Source: JAHBTB01 sp964451255 | GTDB lineage: Bacteria > Armatimonadota > Fimbriimonadia > Fimbriimonadales > Fimbriimonadaceae | Direction of reading: 5' to 3' | DNA: 64,000 bases | NCBI GenBank assembly: GCA_964451255.1 | Contig: CAYVHL010000010.1 | Span: 3,047-67,046, forward strand | In this document: in pieces, positions 17,131-26,337 of the stretch | How positions within the stretch are numbered: position 1 is the first letter of the stretch | Layout: each line of letters starts with the position of its first letter | Notes under the pieces: model-generated | Databases searched by the model: none | Seen by the model: the letters and a program-made list of their open reading frames with translations, nothing else | What the model was told of the DNA's origin: nothing | Made by a program: the position numbers and the translations under genes

Positions 17131-17136
17131 TAGATT
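17131..17136 (+). promoter_or_regulatory. Putative -10 box (TAGATT) giving a leaderless fabD transcript
   Basis: TAGATT ends 7 nt before the fabD ATG and no Shine-Dalgarno lies in between. Transcription would start at or next to the A of the start codon. The same geometry occurs before gatC, gpsA, uvrA and the gene at 37101. Confidence 0.5.
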
Positions 17137-17143
17137 GCCACCG

Positions 17144-18076
17144 ATGGTGGCCGTCGTGTTTCCGGGCCAGGGGTCACAACGCCCTGGCATGGGAGAGGAT
17201 CTGTATCACAAGGACAGTTACGCCCGGCAGATCTTCGACGAGGTCGAAGACGCCACCGGGGTCAACGTCCCGACGCTTTGCTTTGAGAGCGACGAGGAGA
17301 CCCTGAGGCAGACCGAGAACGCCCAGATCGCCCTCTACACCTGCTCCCTCGCCGCCTTTTACGCGCTGAAGGGCGCCATGCCTGGACTGGACGTGACCGG
17401 GTGCGCGGGCCACAGCGTCGGGGAGTACGCGGCCCTTGCGGCGGCAGGGGTGCTGAGCGTCTCCGAAGGGGCGGCCTTGGTCAAGCGCCGGGGCGAGATC
17501 ATGGCCTCGGCAGGAGAAGAACGGCCGGGCACGATGGCGGCTGTGCTCGGGCTGGACCGCGAGACCCTCCTGACGGTATGCGAGAAGGTCGCAGACGTCG
17601 GGGTCTGCGTGCTGGCGAACGACAACTGCCCCGGACAACTCGTCGTCAGCGGCGACATCGACGCCGTCCAGGCGGCGAGCGCGCTATTCATGGAGAAAGG
17701 CGCGAAGCGGGTCATGCCCCTGAACGTGAGCGGCGCCTTCCACAGCCCGCTCATGGAGACGGCGGCGGCGGAGTTGGCGACGGCCTTACGGGCCGCCGAC
17801 TTCCATGAGGGCAATTTCCCCGTCTATAGCAACGTCACCGCAGGACCTGGCCACGACTGGCCGAGGCTCCTGGAGGAACAACTCAAAAGCCCGGTGCGGT
17901 GGACGGAGTCGGTCCAGACAATGAGGGCGGCCGGCCACACCGTCTACGTCGAATGTGGGAGCGGGGAAGTCCTTTGCGGTCTCCTCCGCCGTATCGACAA
18001 GGAGGCGACCGGGCTCAAGGTCGTGGACATCGCGACGCTCGAAGAGACCGTCGCCGCCCTGCGGGAGGTCGCATGA
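17144..18076 (+). CDS. fabD: Malonyl-CoA:ACP transacylase
   Basis: FabD loads malonate onto acyl carrier protein for type II fatty acid synthesis. The 310-aa protein has the GQGSQRPGMG oxyanion motif at 8-17, the nucleophile S91 in GHSVGEY, and H200 in GAFHSPLM. The ATG at 17144 is chosen because homology begins at MVAVVFPGQGSQ, and upstream in-frame sequence lacks family features. It overlaps fabG by 4 nt. Confidence 0.97.
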   Translation: MVAVVFPGQGSQRPGMGEDLYHKDSYARQIFDEVEDATGVNVPTLCFESDEETLRQTENAQIALYTCSLAAFYALKGAMPGLDVTGCAGHSVGEYAALAAAGVLSVSEGAALVKRRGEIMASAGEERPGTMAAVLGLDRETLLTVCEKVADVGVCVLANDNCPGQLVVSGDIDAVQAASALFMEKGAKRVMPLNVSGAFHSPLMETAAAELATALRAADFHEGNFPVYSNVTAGPGHDWPRLLEEQLKSPVRWTESVQTMRAAGHTVYVECGSGEVLCGLLRRIDKEATGLKVVDIATLEETVAALREVA

Positions 18077-18801
18077 AGAGATTCGATGGGGTCGTCGTCG
18101 TCGTCACCGGGGCCAGCCGAGGCATCGGCCGGGCCATCGCTGAGCGGTTCGCCGAGGAGGGGGCGCACGTCGCCTGCGTCGCGACGTCGGAGGCGAACGC
18201 GGAGCTCACCGCCATCGCCACCCGGGGCAAAGCCTATGGTCTCGACGTCAGCGACGCCCCGGCTGTCGAAGCGGTGTTCGCGGAGATCGAGAAGGACTTT
18301 GGCAAGATCGACGTGCTGGTCAACAACGCCGGGGTCACCCGCGACACGCTCGCCCTGCGGATGAAGGACGAGGACTGGGACAGGGTCCTGGCCGTGAACT
18401 TGAAGGGGGCGTTCAACTGCAGCAAGGCCGTGCTCAAGGGCATGATGAAAGCGCGGAAGGGCAAGATCATCAACATCTCCAGCGTGGTCGGCCTCCACGG
18501 CGCCGCCGGACAGACGAACTACTCGGCTAGCAAAGCGGGGCTCATCGGCCTGACCATGAGCCTGGCCAAGGAGGTAGGTAGCAGAGGGATCACAGTGAAC
18601 GCGGTCGCCCCAGGCTTCATCGAGACCGACATGACGGCGGAACTCGGGGAGGAGATGCGCGCCCATGTCGAAAAGCAGGCGCCCCTTGGCCGATTGGGCC
18701 TGGGCGGGGACATCGCCGGGGTCGTGGCCTTCCTGGCCAGCGACGACGCCACGTACATGACCGGTCAGGTCCTCACGGTGGACGGCGGGCTCACCCTATA
18801 G
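18073..18801 (+). CDS. fabG: 3-oxoacyl-ACP reductase
   Basis: FabG reduces 3-ketoacyl-ACP with NADPH. The 242-aa SDR has the cofactor motif TGASRGIG (12-19), NNAG at 84-87, catalytic S137, Y150 and K154 (YSASK), and the C-terminal YMTGQVLTVDGG typical of FabG. The ATG overlaps the fabD stop by 4 nt. Its 3' end overlaps the convergent HEAT-repeat gene by 6 nt. acpP, the normal next gene, lies 4 kb further on. Confidence 0.96.
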   Translation: MKRFDGVVVVVTGASRGIGRAIAERFAEEGAHVACVATSEANAELTAIATRGKAYGLDVSDAPAVEAVFAEIEKDFGKIDVLVNNAGVTRDTLALRMKDEDWDRVLAVNLKGAFNCSKAVLKGMMKARKGKIINISSVVGLHGAAGQTNYSASKAGLIGLTMSLAKEVGSRGITVNAVAPGFIETDMTAELGEEMRAHVEKQAPLGRLGLGGDIAGVVAFLASDDATYMTGQVLTVDGGLTL

Positions 18802-20727
18802 GTGTGCCCGCTGGAAGTTGGTCGGCCCGCGACCCGGAGTGGTCGGTAGGGGTACAGACACCGGCGTCTCATGCGGGCGCGGCGATATCCAAAAGTGGTG
18901 CGACACGTAGGCGTCCCCGGTGGCGGTGGCCCGGACAGACGGGTCGGTGTCGGCGGCTAACGGTGCGAGGGCTTGCGCCGCTTCCGGTGTGCCGAGCCGC
19001 CTCAGGGCATAGGCGACGGCCTCCCGAACGCGCCACCTCTTGTCTTTGGAGTAGCCGGTGATGAAGGCAAGGCGGTCGCCGTCGACCGGCTCCTCGCCGG
19101 CGAGCTCGATGCAGGCGACGATCTCGTCGATCAGCCCCCTTCCCGCCGTGCCCTTGAGCTCGTCCATGATCTTCGGGTGGCCGCTTTGAGCGAAGCACAC
19201 CAGGTCTTCTATCCGGCCAAGGTAGCGGTGGTTACCGAGTAACACAGCGTACTTCTCTTTGAGGTCGTCATCGCCGAACTTTCGGCACCATGTGGGTTCC
19301 AGGCACTTGATCCGCTCCCAGGGCATTTCAGCGCATTTGGATACAACCAGCCTTTGCAAGTCCTCGCTCTTCTGCATCCCGGGGACGCTGCCGAGCAGGC
19401 GGACGAAATCTTGGCCCTCTGGCCTGGTGACGTCCATGTTGCCGATCGCCTGCCTCAGCAGACGCTCGCCGTCAGGGAAGGAGAGGGCTGACTCGACGTT
19501 CCACATGTCCCAGTTCTTCTGGTTTTGCAAAAGGAACCGGTACACGAGGTTGAGGTCTTCGGACTGGCCCGAGATTCGGGCTAGGGCCAGGACGGCCGCC
19601 TCGCGATAGGCCGGTTCCGAGTCCGCCTGGGTCACTACACCCCGGAGCAGGGGTAGGGCCGCGTGGTCTCGGCGGGTCGCAGCGGCGAGGAAGTAACTGA
19701 GAGACAAGGATGGGGCAGGGAGAGGAACCTGCCCGTCGCCGTTGATCACGCGGACGCAAGCCTCGTCGGGCGAGACCGTGGTGTCCCCTGCGGCGATCAG
19801 ACTGGCGACTCGGGGGTCAGGGCTCTCGAAGCTCAAGAGGGCTGCGCGGTTCACATCGTGTCGGACCAAGAACTCCAGCACAGCGGGACGCGCTGGGTTG
19901 GCGCCGGTCATCTCTCCTGGCTGGACGGTTGCGAGCAGGGCTGAGACTTGGGCCGCGTCGATCCCTTGAAAGCCGCCCCCTGGCCCGCTGGCCGCCCGGA
20001 CGAACGCTCCGAGCGCACTGTCGCCGACTTCTTCAGCTAGGCCCGGGAGCCGGAAGCCGAGGACGATCCGAGCGCGTTTGGGTATGGCCTTCCAATTGGC
20101 CGCAGCGAACGTCCTGGCCGCTTGTGGGTCGATATCGCTGGTCGCGACGGCCGCAGGCACGGAACCCAAGCACCGCTGTGACATCAGGGCCGGGAGGCAG
20201 GCGGGGTCGCCCACGCTGGCCGCCAACTGTGCGAACGCGCCTGTCGCCTCTGAGACGCCAAGGTGTTCGCCGCCGGGGCCGTCGCTGACGAAATACTTGG
20301 CTAGTGTCGGCAGTGCTTTACGGCTGCCGTTGGTCGCCAGGGCGGCCATTTTGGCGTCAAGCACCTGGGCGTCGGGTTCGTCAAGAGAGGCGATGATCGC
20401 GGGCTCAAGTTCCACGACGCGCAACTCGACGAGTCCGCGGGCGCCCGCGAGTCTTACGGCCCGCTTTGGATCGTCGAGTGAACGGGCAAGGGCTCGCCAA
20501 CCGCTTGGTCCTGAATCGACCAGCCGTGCGACGACTTCGTTCTGCATCTGTGGGTCGGCGAGTCCCAAGGCGAGGCGGGCAGGGGAGGCGTGGCGCAGGT
20601 CGTCGGCGGTGAGGGGACGACCGTAGTAGTCCCACGTCCGATAGCTGATCCATGCCGCCAAGGCGCCGACGGCGGCTAGTTGCAGTCTGAACCGGGCGGA
20701 TGAGAGGTCAAGGCCCACCGGGCCCAT
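18796..20727 (-). CDS. HEAT-repeat membrane-anchored protein, copy B
   Basis: The 643-aa protein has a short cytoplasmic N-terminus, one membrane helix at about residues 13-28, and then alpha-helical HEAT-like repeats to the end. Repeat-like phrases include PKRAVRLAGARGLVEL near the N-terminus and KRWRVREAVAYALRRLGTPE with AAQALAPLAADTDPSVRATA near the C-terminus. It is a paralog of the gene at 20741-22705: both begin MGPV, share RxWDYxxRPLT after the helix, and share the KRWRVREAVAYALR segment. No enzymatic motif is visible, so a binding or scaffold role at the membrane is inferred. The pair lies antisense inside the fab gene cluster. Confidence 0.85.
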   Translation of the reverse strand: MGPVGLDLSSARFRLQLAAVGALAAWISYRTWDYYGRPLTADDLRHASPARLALGLADPQMQNEVVARLVDSGPSGWRALARSLDDPKRAVRLAGARGLVELRVVELEPAIIASLDEPDAQVLDAKMAALATNGSRKALPTLAKYFVSDGPGGEHLGVSEATGAFAQLAASVGDPACLPALMSQRCLGSVPAAVATSDIDPQAARTFAAANWKAIPKRARIVLGFRLPGLAEEVGDSALGAFVRAASGPGGGFQGIDAAQVSALLATVQPGEMTGANPARPAVLEFLVRHDVNRAALLSFESPDPRVASLIAAGDTTVSPDEACVRVINGDGQVPLPAPSLSLSYFLAAATRRDHAALPLLRGVVTQADSEPAYREAAVLALARISGQSEDLNLVYRFLLQNQKNWDMWNVESALSFPDGERLLRQAIGNMDVTRPEGQDFVRLLGSVPGMQKSEDLQRLVVSKCAEMPWERIKCLEPTWCRKFGDDDLKEKYAVLLGNHRYLGRIEDLVCFAQSGHPKIMDELKGTAGRGLIDEIVACIELAGEEPVDGDRLAFITGYSKDKRWRVREAVAYALRRLGTPEAAQALAPLAADTDPSVRATATGDAYVSHHFWISPRPHETPVSVPLPTTPGRGPTNFQRAHL

Positions 20728-20740
20728 TCTGCCACAGCTC

Positions 20741-22705
20741 CTACTGTGCGGTCTTTGCCCGGCCCATGGTGGGCATCCTTCGCCCAGTTATGCCTGGGAC
20801 GGCGCCGCTGGCCGTCCTCCCGAGTTTGTAAGGCGTGGACTTCGCGGGCGGCTGGAGCGAGCGGTGGTGCGAGTGGAAGGCCGGGCAATGCGTTTCGAAG
20901 GCGACGCGTTCCACCGGGTCTTGGGACAACTGTCGCAACACCTCGTCGCCGCGCGGGTCGTGGACGAGGCGCAAGGCGTAGGCGACGGCCTCGCGAACCC
21001 GCCATCTCTTGTCCTTGGCAAACCCAAGGATGAAACCAAGCCGGTCTCCGTCGATTGGTTCTGTGGCTGCGATCTCGATGCAGGCGACGGTCTCGTCGAT
21101 CAGACCTCGCTCCGCCGTCTGCTTCAATTTTTCGAGGACATGGGCGTTTCCTGAACCGGCGAAGGCCTTGAGCAACCTGATCCGGTCCGCATACAGGTCG
21201 TTGTCCACCAGAGAGGCGTACTTGGCTTTGAGAGCTTGGTCTCCGAACTGGCGGCACCAATGTGGGTTGAGTTGCCATATCCGGCCTGAGGGGACGTCGG
21301 CGCACTTGGCGACGATGATGCGTTGGAGGGTCGGGTCGGTGATGATGGCTGGGTCTTCACTGGCGTACTGCAAGAAGGAGACTGCCCCTGCCTGCTGGTC
21401 CATTCCCAACATTTGGATCATCTTTCTGACCACGGTGAGGCCGTCAACAGACTTCTGTGCGGCGATGGTAGACCAGACGTCCAAGCGACGGCTTGACGCC
21501 GTCCAGTATTTCCAGGCCAGATTCCGGTCTTCGGTGTCGGTGGCGGCCAAGGAGATGGCGAAAGAGGCGGCGTCCCGGTTGCCGTTATCCGACCGAAGCT
21601 CTCGTCTCGCCACCTCAAGGCAACCGGGATCCCGCGTGACCCCCGCGGCAATGAGATAAGCGGTGTCAGGGCTCGGCACTAGACGCCCGGCCGACTTGTC
21701 GCCGGCGATGGCCCTTAGACAGTCCAGGCGTGCCCGAGCGGCTGGGTCGGTGACCGCCTCTTCGCACCTTGCCAATCCAACGGCGAGTCCCTTGTCTGGC
21801 CAAGTGTAGGCTATGCGGGCTGCCTCTTCTGCCCTCGCCACAGCCAGAAAGGCGACGACCTCCCGTCCTGCAGGCGAGTCGTAGTACTCACGAGGGTCTC
21901 CCAGCCATCCGGCCCAGCGTTTATACACCGCTTCAACATCGACTGGGGGCACCGGCGCCACCCCCCGGGTTGCTTCTACGAACTTACGGAGGGCTGGATC
22001 CTGGATTCCTTCCGGATCGGAGGTCATGAAGGCCATACGGACGCGCGACTCGTCGTCGAGGCCGTCCCAGTTCTCCGCCGCGTACCGGGCTGCCTCGACA
22101 GGGTCGATATCGGCGATGGCAGAGTTTGCGCTCGGATATCGTCGACAGACCGCCGACTCGAGGGCGGGGATGGCGTCCTTGTCCCCGAGGCTGGCGGCCA
22201 GTTCGGCGAACCTAATTATCGCCGCAGACCCTTTCTTGACCCCTTCGTCGGTCGAACCGAGGTCGAGAAGGTATTTCTCAAGGACCGGCAGCGACTTGGC
22301 GGTGCCATTGGCGGCCAGGGCCGCCATCTTCATATCCAGGGCGTGGGGATCGGACTCGTCCAACGAGGCTGTGATGTCGCCCTCCAGTTCAGGGGCCCTG
22401 AGATTGGAGAGCATGTCGGCGGCGACTGCTCGTGCGCCGGCCTGGGGTGATTTGAGGGCCTCGATAAGGGCCGTGTGTCCAGACGCCCCCAGACCCAGCA
22501 AGCGAACCCCGGCGTCGTGGCCGTTCTCAGGGTCGGCGAGCGCTTGTTTCAGGCGGTCGGGCGAGGCCTTCGCCAAGGCGTTGCCGGTGAGGGGCCGGGC
22601 AAAATAGTCCCACGCCCGATATCCTCCATAGAGCAACACGATGCCAAGCGCGAGGGACACCCATTTGAAGGCGGGCTTGGCCGCAAGATGTGACACCGGA
22701 CCCAT
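20741..22705 (-). CDS. HEAT-repeat membrane-anchored protein, copy A
   Basis: The 654-aa paralog of the next gene has a membrane helix at about 14-32 (WVSLALGIVLLYGGYRAW). HEAT-like repeats such as KSPQAGARAVAADMLSNLRA and KRWRVREAVAYALRLVHDPR follow, and the tail is basic. Its start context (GGCAGA before the ATG at 22705) is nearly the same as that of copy B, consistent with tandem duplication. The two genes are 13 bp apart and likely cotranscribed. No known function is recognised. Confidence 0.85.
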   Translation of the reverse strand: MGPVSHLAAKPAFKWVSLALGIVLLYGGYRAWDYFARPLTGNALAKASPDRLKQALADPENGHDAGVRLLGLGASGHTALIEALKSPQAGARAVAADMLSNLRAPELEGDITASLDESDPHALDMKMAALAANGTAKSLPVLEKYLLDLGSTDEGVKKGSAAIIRFAELAASLGDKDAIPALESAVCRRYPSANSAIADIDPVEAARYAAENWDGLDDESRVRMAFMTSDPEGIQDPALRKFVEATRGVAPVPPVDVEAVYKRWAGWLGDPREYYDSPAGREVVAFLAVARAEEAARIAYTWPDKGLAVGLARCEEAVTDPAARARLDCLRAIAGDKSAGRLVPSPDTAYLIAAGVTRDPGCLEVARRELRSDNGNRDAASFAISLAATDTEDRNLAWKYWTASSRRLDVWSTIAAQKSVDGLTVVRKMIQMLGMDQQAGAVSFLQYASEDPAIITDPTLQRIIVAKCADVPSGRIWQLNPHWCRQFGDQALKAKYASLVDNDLYADRIRLLKAFAGSGNAHVLEKLKQTAERGLIDETVACIEIAATEPIDGDRLGFILGFAKDKRWRVREAVAYALRLVHDPRGDEVLRQLSQDPVERVAFETHCPAFHSHHRSLQPPAKSTPYKLGRTASGAVPGITGRRMPTMGRAKTAQ

Positions 22706-22759
22706 TCTGCCATAGGTAGTGCGGATGGCGGTACTGTCGCTACCGGCGCACCGTCGTAG

Positions 22760-22801
22760 TAATATAGTGCGGCTTCGGACAGCCGAATTGCCGGGGCAGG
22801 A
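22760..22801 (+). promoter_or_regulatory. Candidate acpP promoter and ribosome binding site
   Basis: Overlapping -10-like hexamers TAATAT (22760-22765) and TATAGT (22763-22768) precede a GCAGGA Shine-Dalgarno at 22796-22801. The Shine-Dalgarno is 8 nt from the acpP ATG. This gives acpP-fabF their own promoter after the interruption of the fab cluster. Confidence 0.45.
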
Positions 22802-22809
22802 TCAGATTC

Positions 22810-23049
22810 ATGGCTGACAACGTTTTTGAGAAGGTAAAGAAGGTCGTTTGTGAAGAGCTGGGTGTGCAAGACAGCGAGGTGAAGCCGGAGTCCTCGTTCA
22901 CTGAGGACCTTGGCGCGGACTCGCTTGACGTGGTCGAGCTTGTCATGGCCTTGGAAGAGCAGTTCAGCATCGAGATCCCGGACGACGACGTCGCAAACCT
23001 GAAGACGGTCGGTGACGTCGTCTCCTACATCGAAAAGAAAGCCGCCTGA
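22810..23049 (+). CDS. acpP: Acyl carrier protein
   Basis: The 79-aa acidic protein carries growing acyl chains on a phosphopantetheine attached to S38 in the motif GADSLDVVEL. Length and sequence are typical. Its TGA overlaps the fabF ATG by one base. Confidence 0.98.
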   Translation: MADNVFEKVKKVVCEELGVQDSEVKPESSFTEDLGADSLDVVELVMALEEQFSIEIPDDDVANLKTVGDVVSYIEKKAA

Positions 23050-24311
23050 TGTCCTTGCCCGCCCACCCGTCGGGGCGCGTCGTCATCACCGGTCTCGGGG
23101 CGGTCACGCCGCTGGGTAACAGCGTCGCTGACTTTTGGCCGCGTGTCGTGGCCGGCGAAAGCGGCATCGGACCCATCACTTTGATGGATCCGTCTGACTA
23201 CCCCACGCAGGTCGCCGCTGAGGTCAAGGACTTCGACGCCGCCGACTGGCTGGATAAGAAGGAGGCCAGGCGGATCGACCGGTTCATCGCCTTTGCCGCC
23301 GCCGCCGCAAGGATGGCGGTCGACGACTCCTGCTTCCCACAAGGCGACGCCGAGCTGAACGAGCAGACCGGCGTGCTGATCGGGAGCGGCATCGGTGGCT
23401 TGGGCATGATGACGGAGCAAACCCAACGTCTGCACAGCGAGGGCCCGGCCAGGGTGTCCCCTTTCTTCGTGCCCTACATGATCCCCGACATGGCGAGCGG
23501 TTACGTTTCGATACTGCACGGTTTCAAGGGGCCGAACTCGTGTGCGGTCACCGCTTGCGCCACCGGGGCGCACTCGATCGGCGACGCCTATCACATCATC
23601 AAGCGCGGCGACGCGGTGGCGATGTTAGCGGGCGGCGCGGAGGCGCCGATCAACCCGATCGGGCTCTCCGGGTTCTGCGCGGCACGGGCGATGACGACAA
23701 ACAACGAGGCGGGGAGCCGGGCGTCTCGGCCGTTCGACCTGAACCGGGACGGGTTCGTCATGGGTGAAGGCGCGGGCGTCCTGGTTTTGGAGGACCGCGA
23801 CATGGCCTTGGCCCGTGGGGCGAAAATCTACGCCGAGATCGTCGGCTACGGTATGAGCGGCGACGCCTATCACATCACCATGCCCGACCCCGAGGGGGAC
23901 GGGGCGCGCCGCGCGATGGAGATGGCAGTCAAGCGGGCAGGAGTCGCCAAGACGGACATCGGCTACATCAACGCCCATGGCACCTCGACGCCCTACAACG
24001 ACAAGTTTGAGACAATGGCGGTCAAACGGGCGTTCGGCGACGCCGCGTACGACATCCCGGTGAGCAGCACCAAGTCGATGGTCGGCCACCTCCTGGGCGC
24101 GGCCGGGGCGGTGGAGGCGATCGTCTGCATCAAGGCCATCACCGAGGGTGTCCTGCCCCCGACGGCGAATTACGAGACCCCCGACCCTGAGTGCGACTTG
24201 GACTACATCCCCAACACAGCCCGGCAAGTCAAGGTCGATACGGTGCTGAGCAACTCGTTCGGCTTCGGAGGGCACAATGCCACCCTCGTCTTCCGACGGC
24301 ACCAGTCTTGA
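23049..24311 (+). CDS. fabF: 3-oxoacyl-ACP synthase II
   Basis: FabF condenses malonyl-ACP with acyl-ACP. The 420-aa protein has the catalytic triad C170 (in VTACATGAHSIGD), H310 (in INAHGTSTPYND) and H347 (in KSMVGHLLGAAG), and the C-terminal NSFGFGGHNATLVF. The ATG at 23049 overlaps the acpP stop. Its end overlaps the next gene by 35 bp. Confidence 0.98.
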   Translation: MSLPAHPSGRVVITGLGAVTPLGNSVADFWPRVVAGESGIGPITLMDPSDYPTQVAAEVKDFDAADWLDKKEARRIDRFIAFAAAAARMAVDDSCFPQGDAELNEQTGVLIGSGIGGLGMMTEQTQRLHSEGPARVSPFFVPYMIPDMASGYVSILHGFKGPNSCAVTACATGAHSIGDAYHIIKRGDAVAMLAGGAEAPINPIGLSGFCAARAMTTNNEAGSRASRPFDLNRDGFVMGEGAGVLVLEDRDMALARGAKIYAEIVGYGMSGDAYHITMPDPEGDGARRAMEMAVKRAGVAKTDIGYINAHGTSTPYNDKFETMAVKRAFGDAAYDIPVSSTKSMVGHLLGAAGAVEAIVCIKAITEGVLPPTANYETPDPECDLDYIPNTARQVKVDTVLSNSFGFGGHNATLVFRRHQS

Positions 24312-25155
24312 CGTCCTGGTCCAGGCGTACCTGGATCAGTTGCGTGCCTCACGCTCGCCACACACGGTGCGGAGCTACGGCGCCGATCTCGCCCAACTAT
24401 GCCTGTTGACGGACGGACGGTTCGACCTGGCCACCGACGTGTTGCGCGACTATTTGCGCCGCTACGGTGTTACGCCGGTGACTCGGGCGCGAAAGCTGTC
24501 GACGCTCCGGTCCTTTGTGCGGTACTTGATGGCGGTCGGCCAGTTGGGCGCGGATCCGACCGAGCCGCTTCAGGCCCCGTTCAAACGTCGTCGCCTACCA
24601 AAGGCGCTGGGCACTGACCAGGTGGCCAGCCTTCTCGACCAGCCAGCCCCGGGCAGGTCGCCCCTGCGCGACCAAGCGGTTCTGGAACTGGCCTATGGCG
24701 CGGGTCTGCGGGCGAGTGAGGTCGTCGGGCTCGATCTTGCGAACCTTGACCTGGCTGCCGGGGTCGCCAAAGTGCGCGGCAAGGGCGACAAGGAGCGGGT
24801 GGTCGCCTTCGGCGCGTCCTGCCGCCGGGCGGTCGAGGCATATGTGGCGGAAGAGAGGACTCCGTCCGTCCTTGGCGACGCCTTGTTCACGAATCACTAC
24901 GGACGTCGGCTGACGACCCGGACGGTGCAGAACCTGGTGCGCCGCTGGGCGCGCGCCGCGGGCCTGCCAGAAGGCGTGACTCCCCACACCCTGCGGCACT
25001 CGTTCGCCACCCATCTGCTCGACGGCGGTGCCGGCCTCAAGACCGTGCAACAGCTTTTGGGGCACGAGCGGCTGGCGACCACGCAGGTCTACACGCACGT
25101 GAGCGTGGAGCGCCTGCGTGACACCGTCGCCAAAGCCCATCCCAAGTCCAGATAG
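24277..25155 (+). CDS. Tyrosine recombinase, XerC/XerD family
   Basis: The 292-aa protein has an N-terminal SAM-like DNA-binding domain (about 10-95) and a C-terminal catalytic domain. All catalytic residues are present: R145 (GLRASEV), K169 or K172 (GKGDKER), H237 and R240 (HTLRHSFATHLL), H263 (LGHERL) and Y272 (TQVYTHV). Length and the compact form fit a chromosomal dimer-resolving Xer protein better than a phage integrase. No integron or prophage genes lie nearby. The ATG at 24277 is inside the end of fabF, which suggests coupling. Confidence 0.9.
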   Translation: MPPSSSDGTSLDVLVQAYLDQLRASRSPHTVRSYGADLAQLCLLTDGRFDLATDVLRDYLRRYGVTPVTRARKLSTLRSFVRYLMAVGQLGADPTEPLQAPFKRRRLPKALGTDQVASLLDQPAPGRSPLRDQAVLELAYGAGLRASEVVGLDLANLDLAAGVAKVRGKGDKERVVAFGASCRRAVEAYVAEERTPSVLGDALFTNHYGRRLTTRTVQNLVRRWARAAGLPEGVTPHTLRHSFATHLLDGGAGLKTVQQLLGHERLATTQVYTHVSVERLRDTVAKAHPKSR

Positions 25156-25182
25156 GACGACCCGTGGGGTGTAATCGCTCCC

Positions 25183-26331
25183 ATGGACTCTGACGCCGTC
25201 TTGGAACGTCTGCCCCAGCTCCGGATCGAGACGCCGAGTTGGGGCTACGGGGACAGTGGGACGCGGTTCAAGACTTTCGCCTGGCCAGGGGCGGCCCGGG
25301 ACGTGTGGGAGAAGGTGGATGACGCGGCCGAAGTCCACCGCCTGACTGGCTGCGCGCCAAGCGTCGCTATACACATCCCCTGGGACAGGGTCGAGGACTG
25401 GGGCGCGTTGCGTTCCTTTGCCGAAGAACGGGGCGTCAGCATCGGGGCCGTCAACCCGAACGTCTTCCAGGATCCCGACTACAAACTCGGGTCGGTCACG
25501 AACCCGGACGCACGTGTCCGAGAGAAGGCGCTGGGGCACCTGCTCGAATGTGTCGGCATCATGGAGAAGACAGGCTCCCGCGACCTATCCCTGTGGTTTG
25601 CGGACGGCACGAACTACGCGGGCCAGGACGATTTTCGTAGGCGTAAGGGCCATATGGCCGACGCCCTCCATCGCGTCCACGACGCCTTGCCGGAGGGCAA
25701 GCGGATGCTCGTCGAATACAAGTTCTTTGAGCCAGCGTTCTATTTCACCGACCTCTTCGACTGGGGCGCCGCCCTGGTGCAATGCCTGGCGGCAGGCCCT
25801 AAGGCTAAGGTGCTCGTGGACCTCGGGCACCACGCCCACGGAACGAACATCGAGGCGATCGTCGCCTTCCTGCTGGACGAGGGCAGATTGGGTGGCTTCC
25901 ACTTCAACGCCCGTCGCTATGCGGACGACGACCTGATAGTGGGCACGACCAACCCGTTCGAGCTCTTTTGCATCTTTGCGGAGACCATCGAGGCGGACGA
26001 CGTCGCGTACATGATTGACCAGAGCCACAACATCGAACCGAAGGTGGAGGCGATGCTCCAGAGTGTGCTGAACTGCCAGGAGGCCTTCGCCAAGGCATCG
26101 CTGGTCGACCGGGAGCGCTTGCGACAGGCCCAAGCGGCAGGAGACGTGATGGAAGCGCACCGGGCGTTGACGGACGCTTATCGAACCGACGTCCGCCCGA
26201 TCCTCGCCGAGCACAGGCGACGGCTAGGGTTGCCGGAAGACCCCGTCCGGGAGCACAGGGAGAGCGGGTACCCCGGGCGCAAGGCCCAGGAACGCGGCAC
26301 CGCCTCGGCCGGGGGCGGGTATCCCACCTAG
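25183..26331 (+). CDS. rhaI: L-rhamnose isomerase (RhaI type)
   Basis: The enzyme should convert L-rhamnose to L-rhamnulose using a TIM-barrel metal site. The 382-aa protein has the segments SWGYGDSGTRFKTFAWPGAA, HIPWD, VNPNVFQD, LWFADGTNY, LVEYKFFEPAFYFTD, VDLGHHAHGTNIE and FHFNARRYADDDL, all typical of the RhaI family rather than E. coli RhaA. The aldolase gene follows after 6 bp. A TGTAAT hexamer ends 7 nt before the ATG and no Shine-Dalgarno is seen, so the start may be leaderless. The last 40 residues are low-complexity. Confidence 0.92.
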   Translation: MDSDAVLERLPQLRIETPSWGYGDSGTRFKTFAWPGAARDVWEKVDDAAEVHRLTGCAPSVAIHIPWDRVEDWGALRSFAEERGVSIGAVNPNVFQDPDYKLGSVTNPDARVREKALGHLLECVGIMEKTGSRDLSLWFADGTNYAGQDDFRRRKGHMADALHRVHDALPEGKRMLVEYKFFEPAFYFTDLFDWGAALVQCLAAGPKAKVLVDLGHHAHGTNIEAIVAFLLDEGRLGGFHFNARRYADDDLIVGTTNPFELFCIFAETIEADDVAYMIDQSHNIEPKVEAMLQSVLNCQEAFAKASLVDRERLRQAQAAGDVMEAHRALTDAYRTDVRPILAEHRRRLGLPEDPVREHRESGYPGRKAQERGTASAGGGYPT

Positions 26332-26337
26332 CGGCAC

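Noticed and set aside
24277..25155. Integron or prophage integrase
   Set aside because: The Xer-like recombinase is next to fab genes, with no attachment site, cassette array or phage gene nearby.
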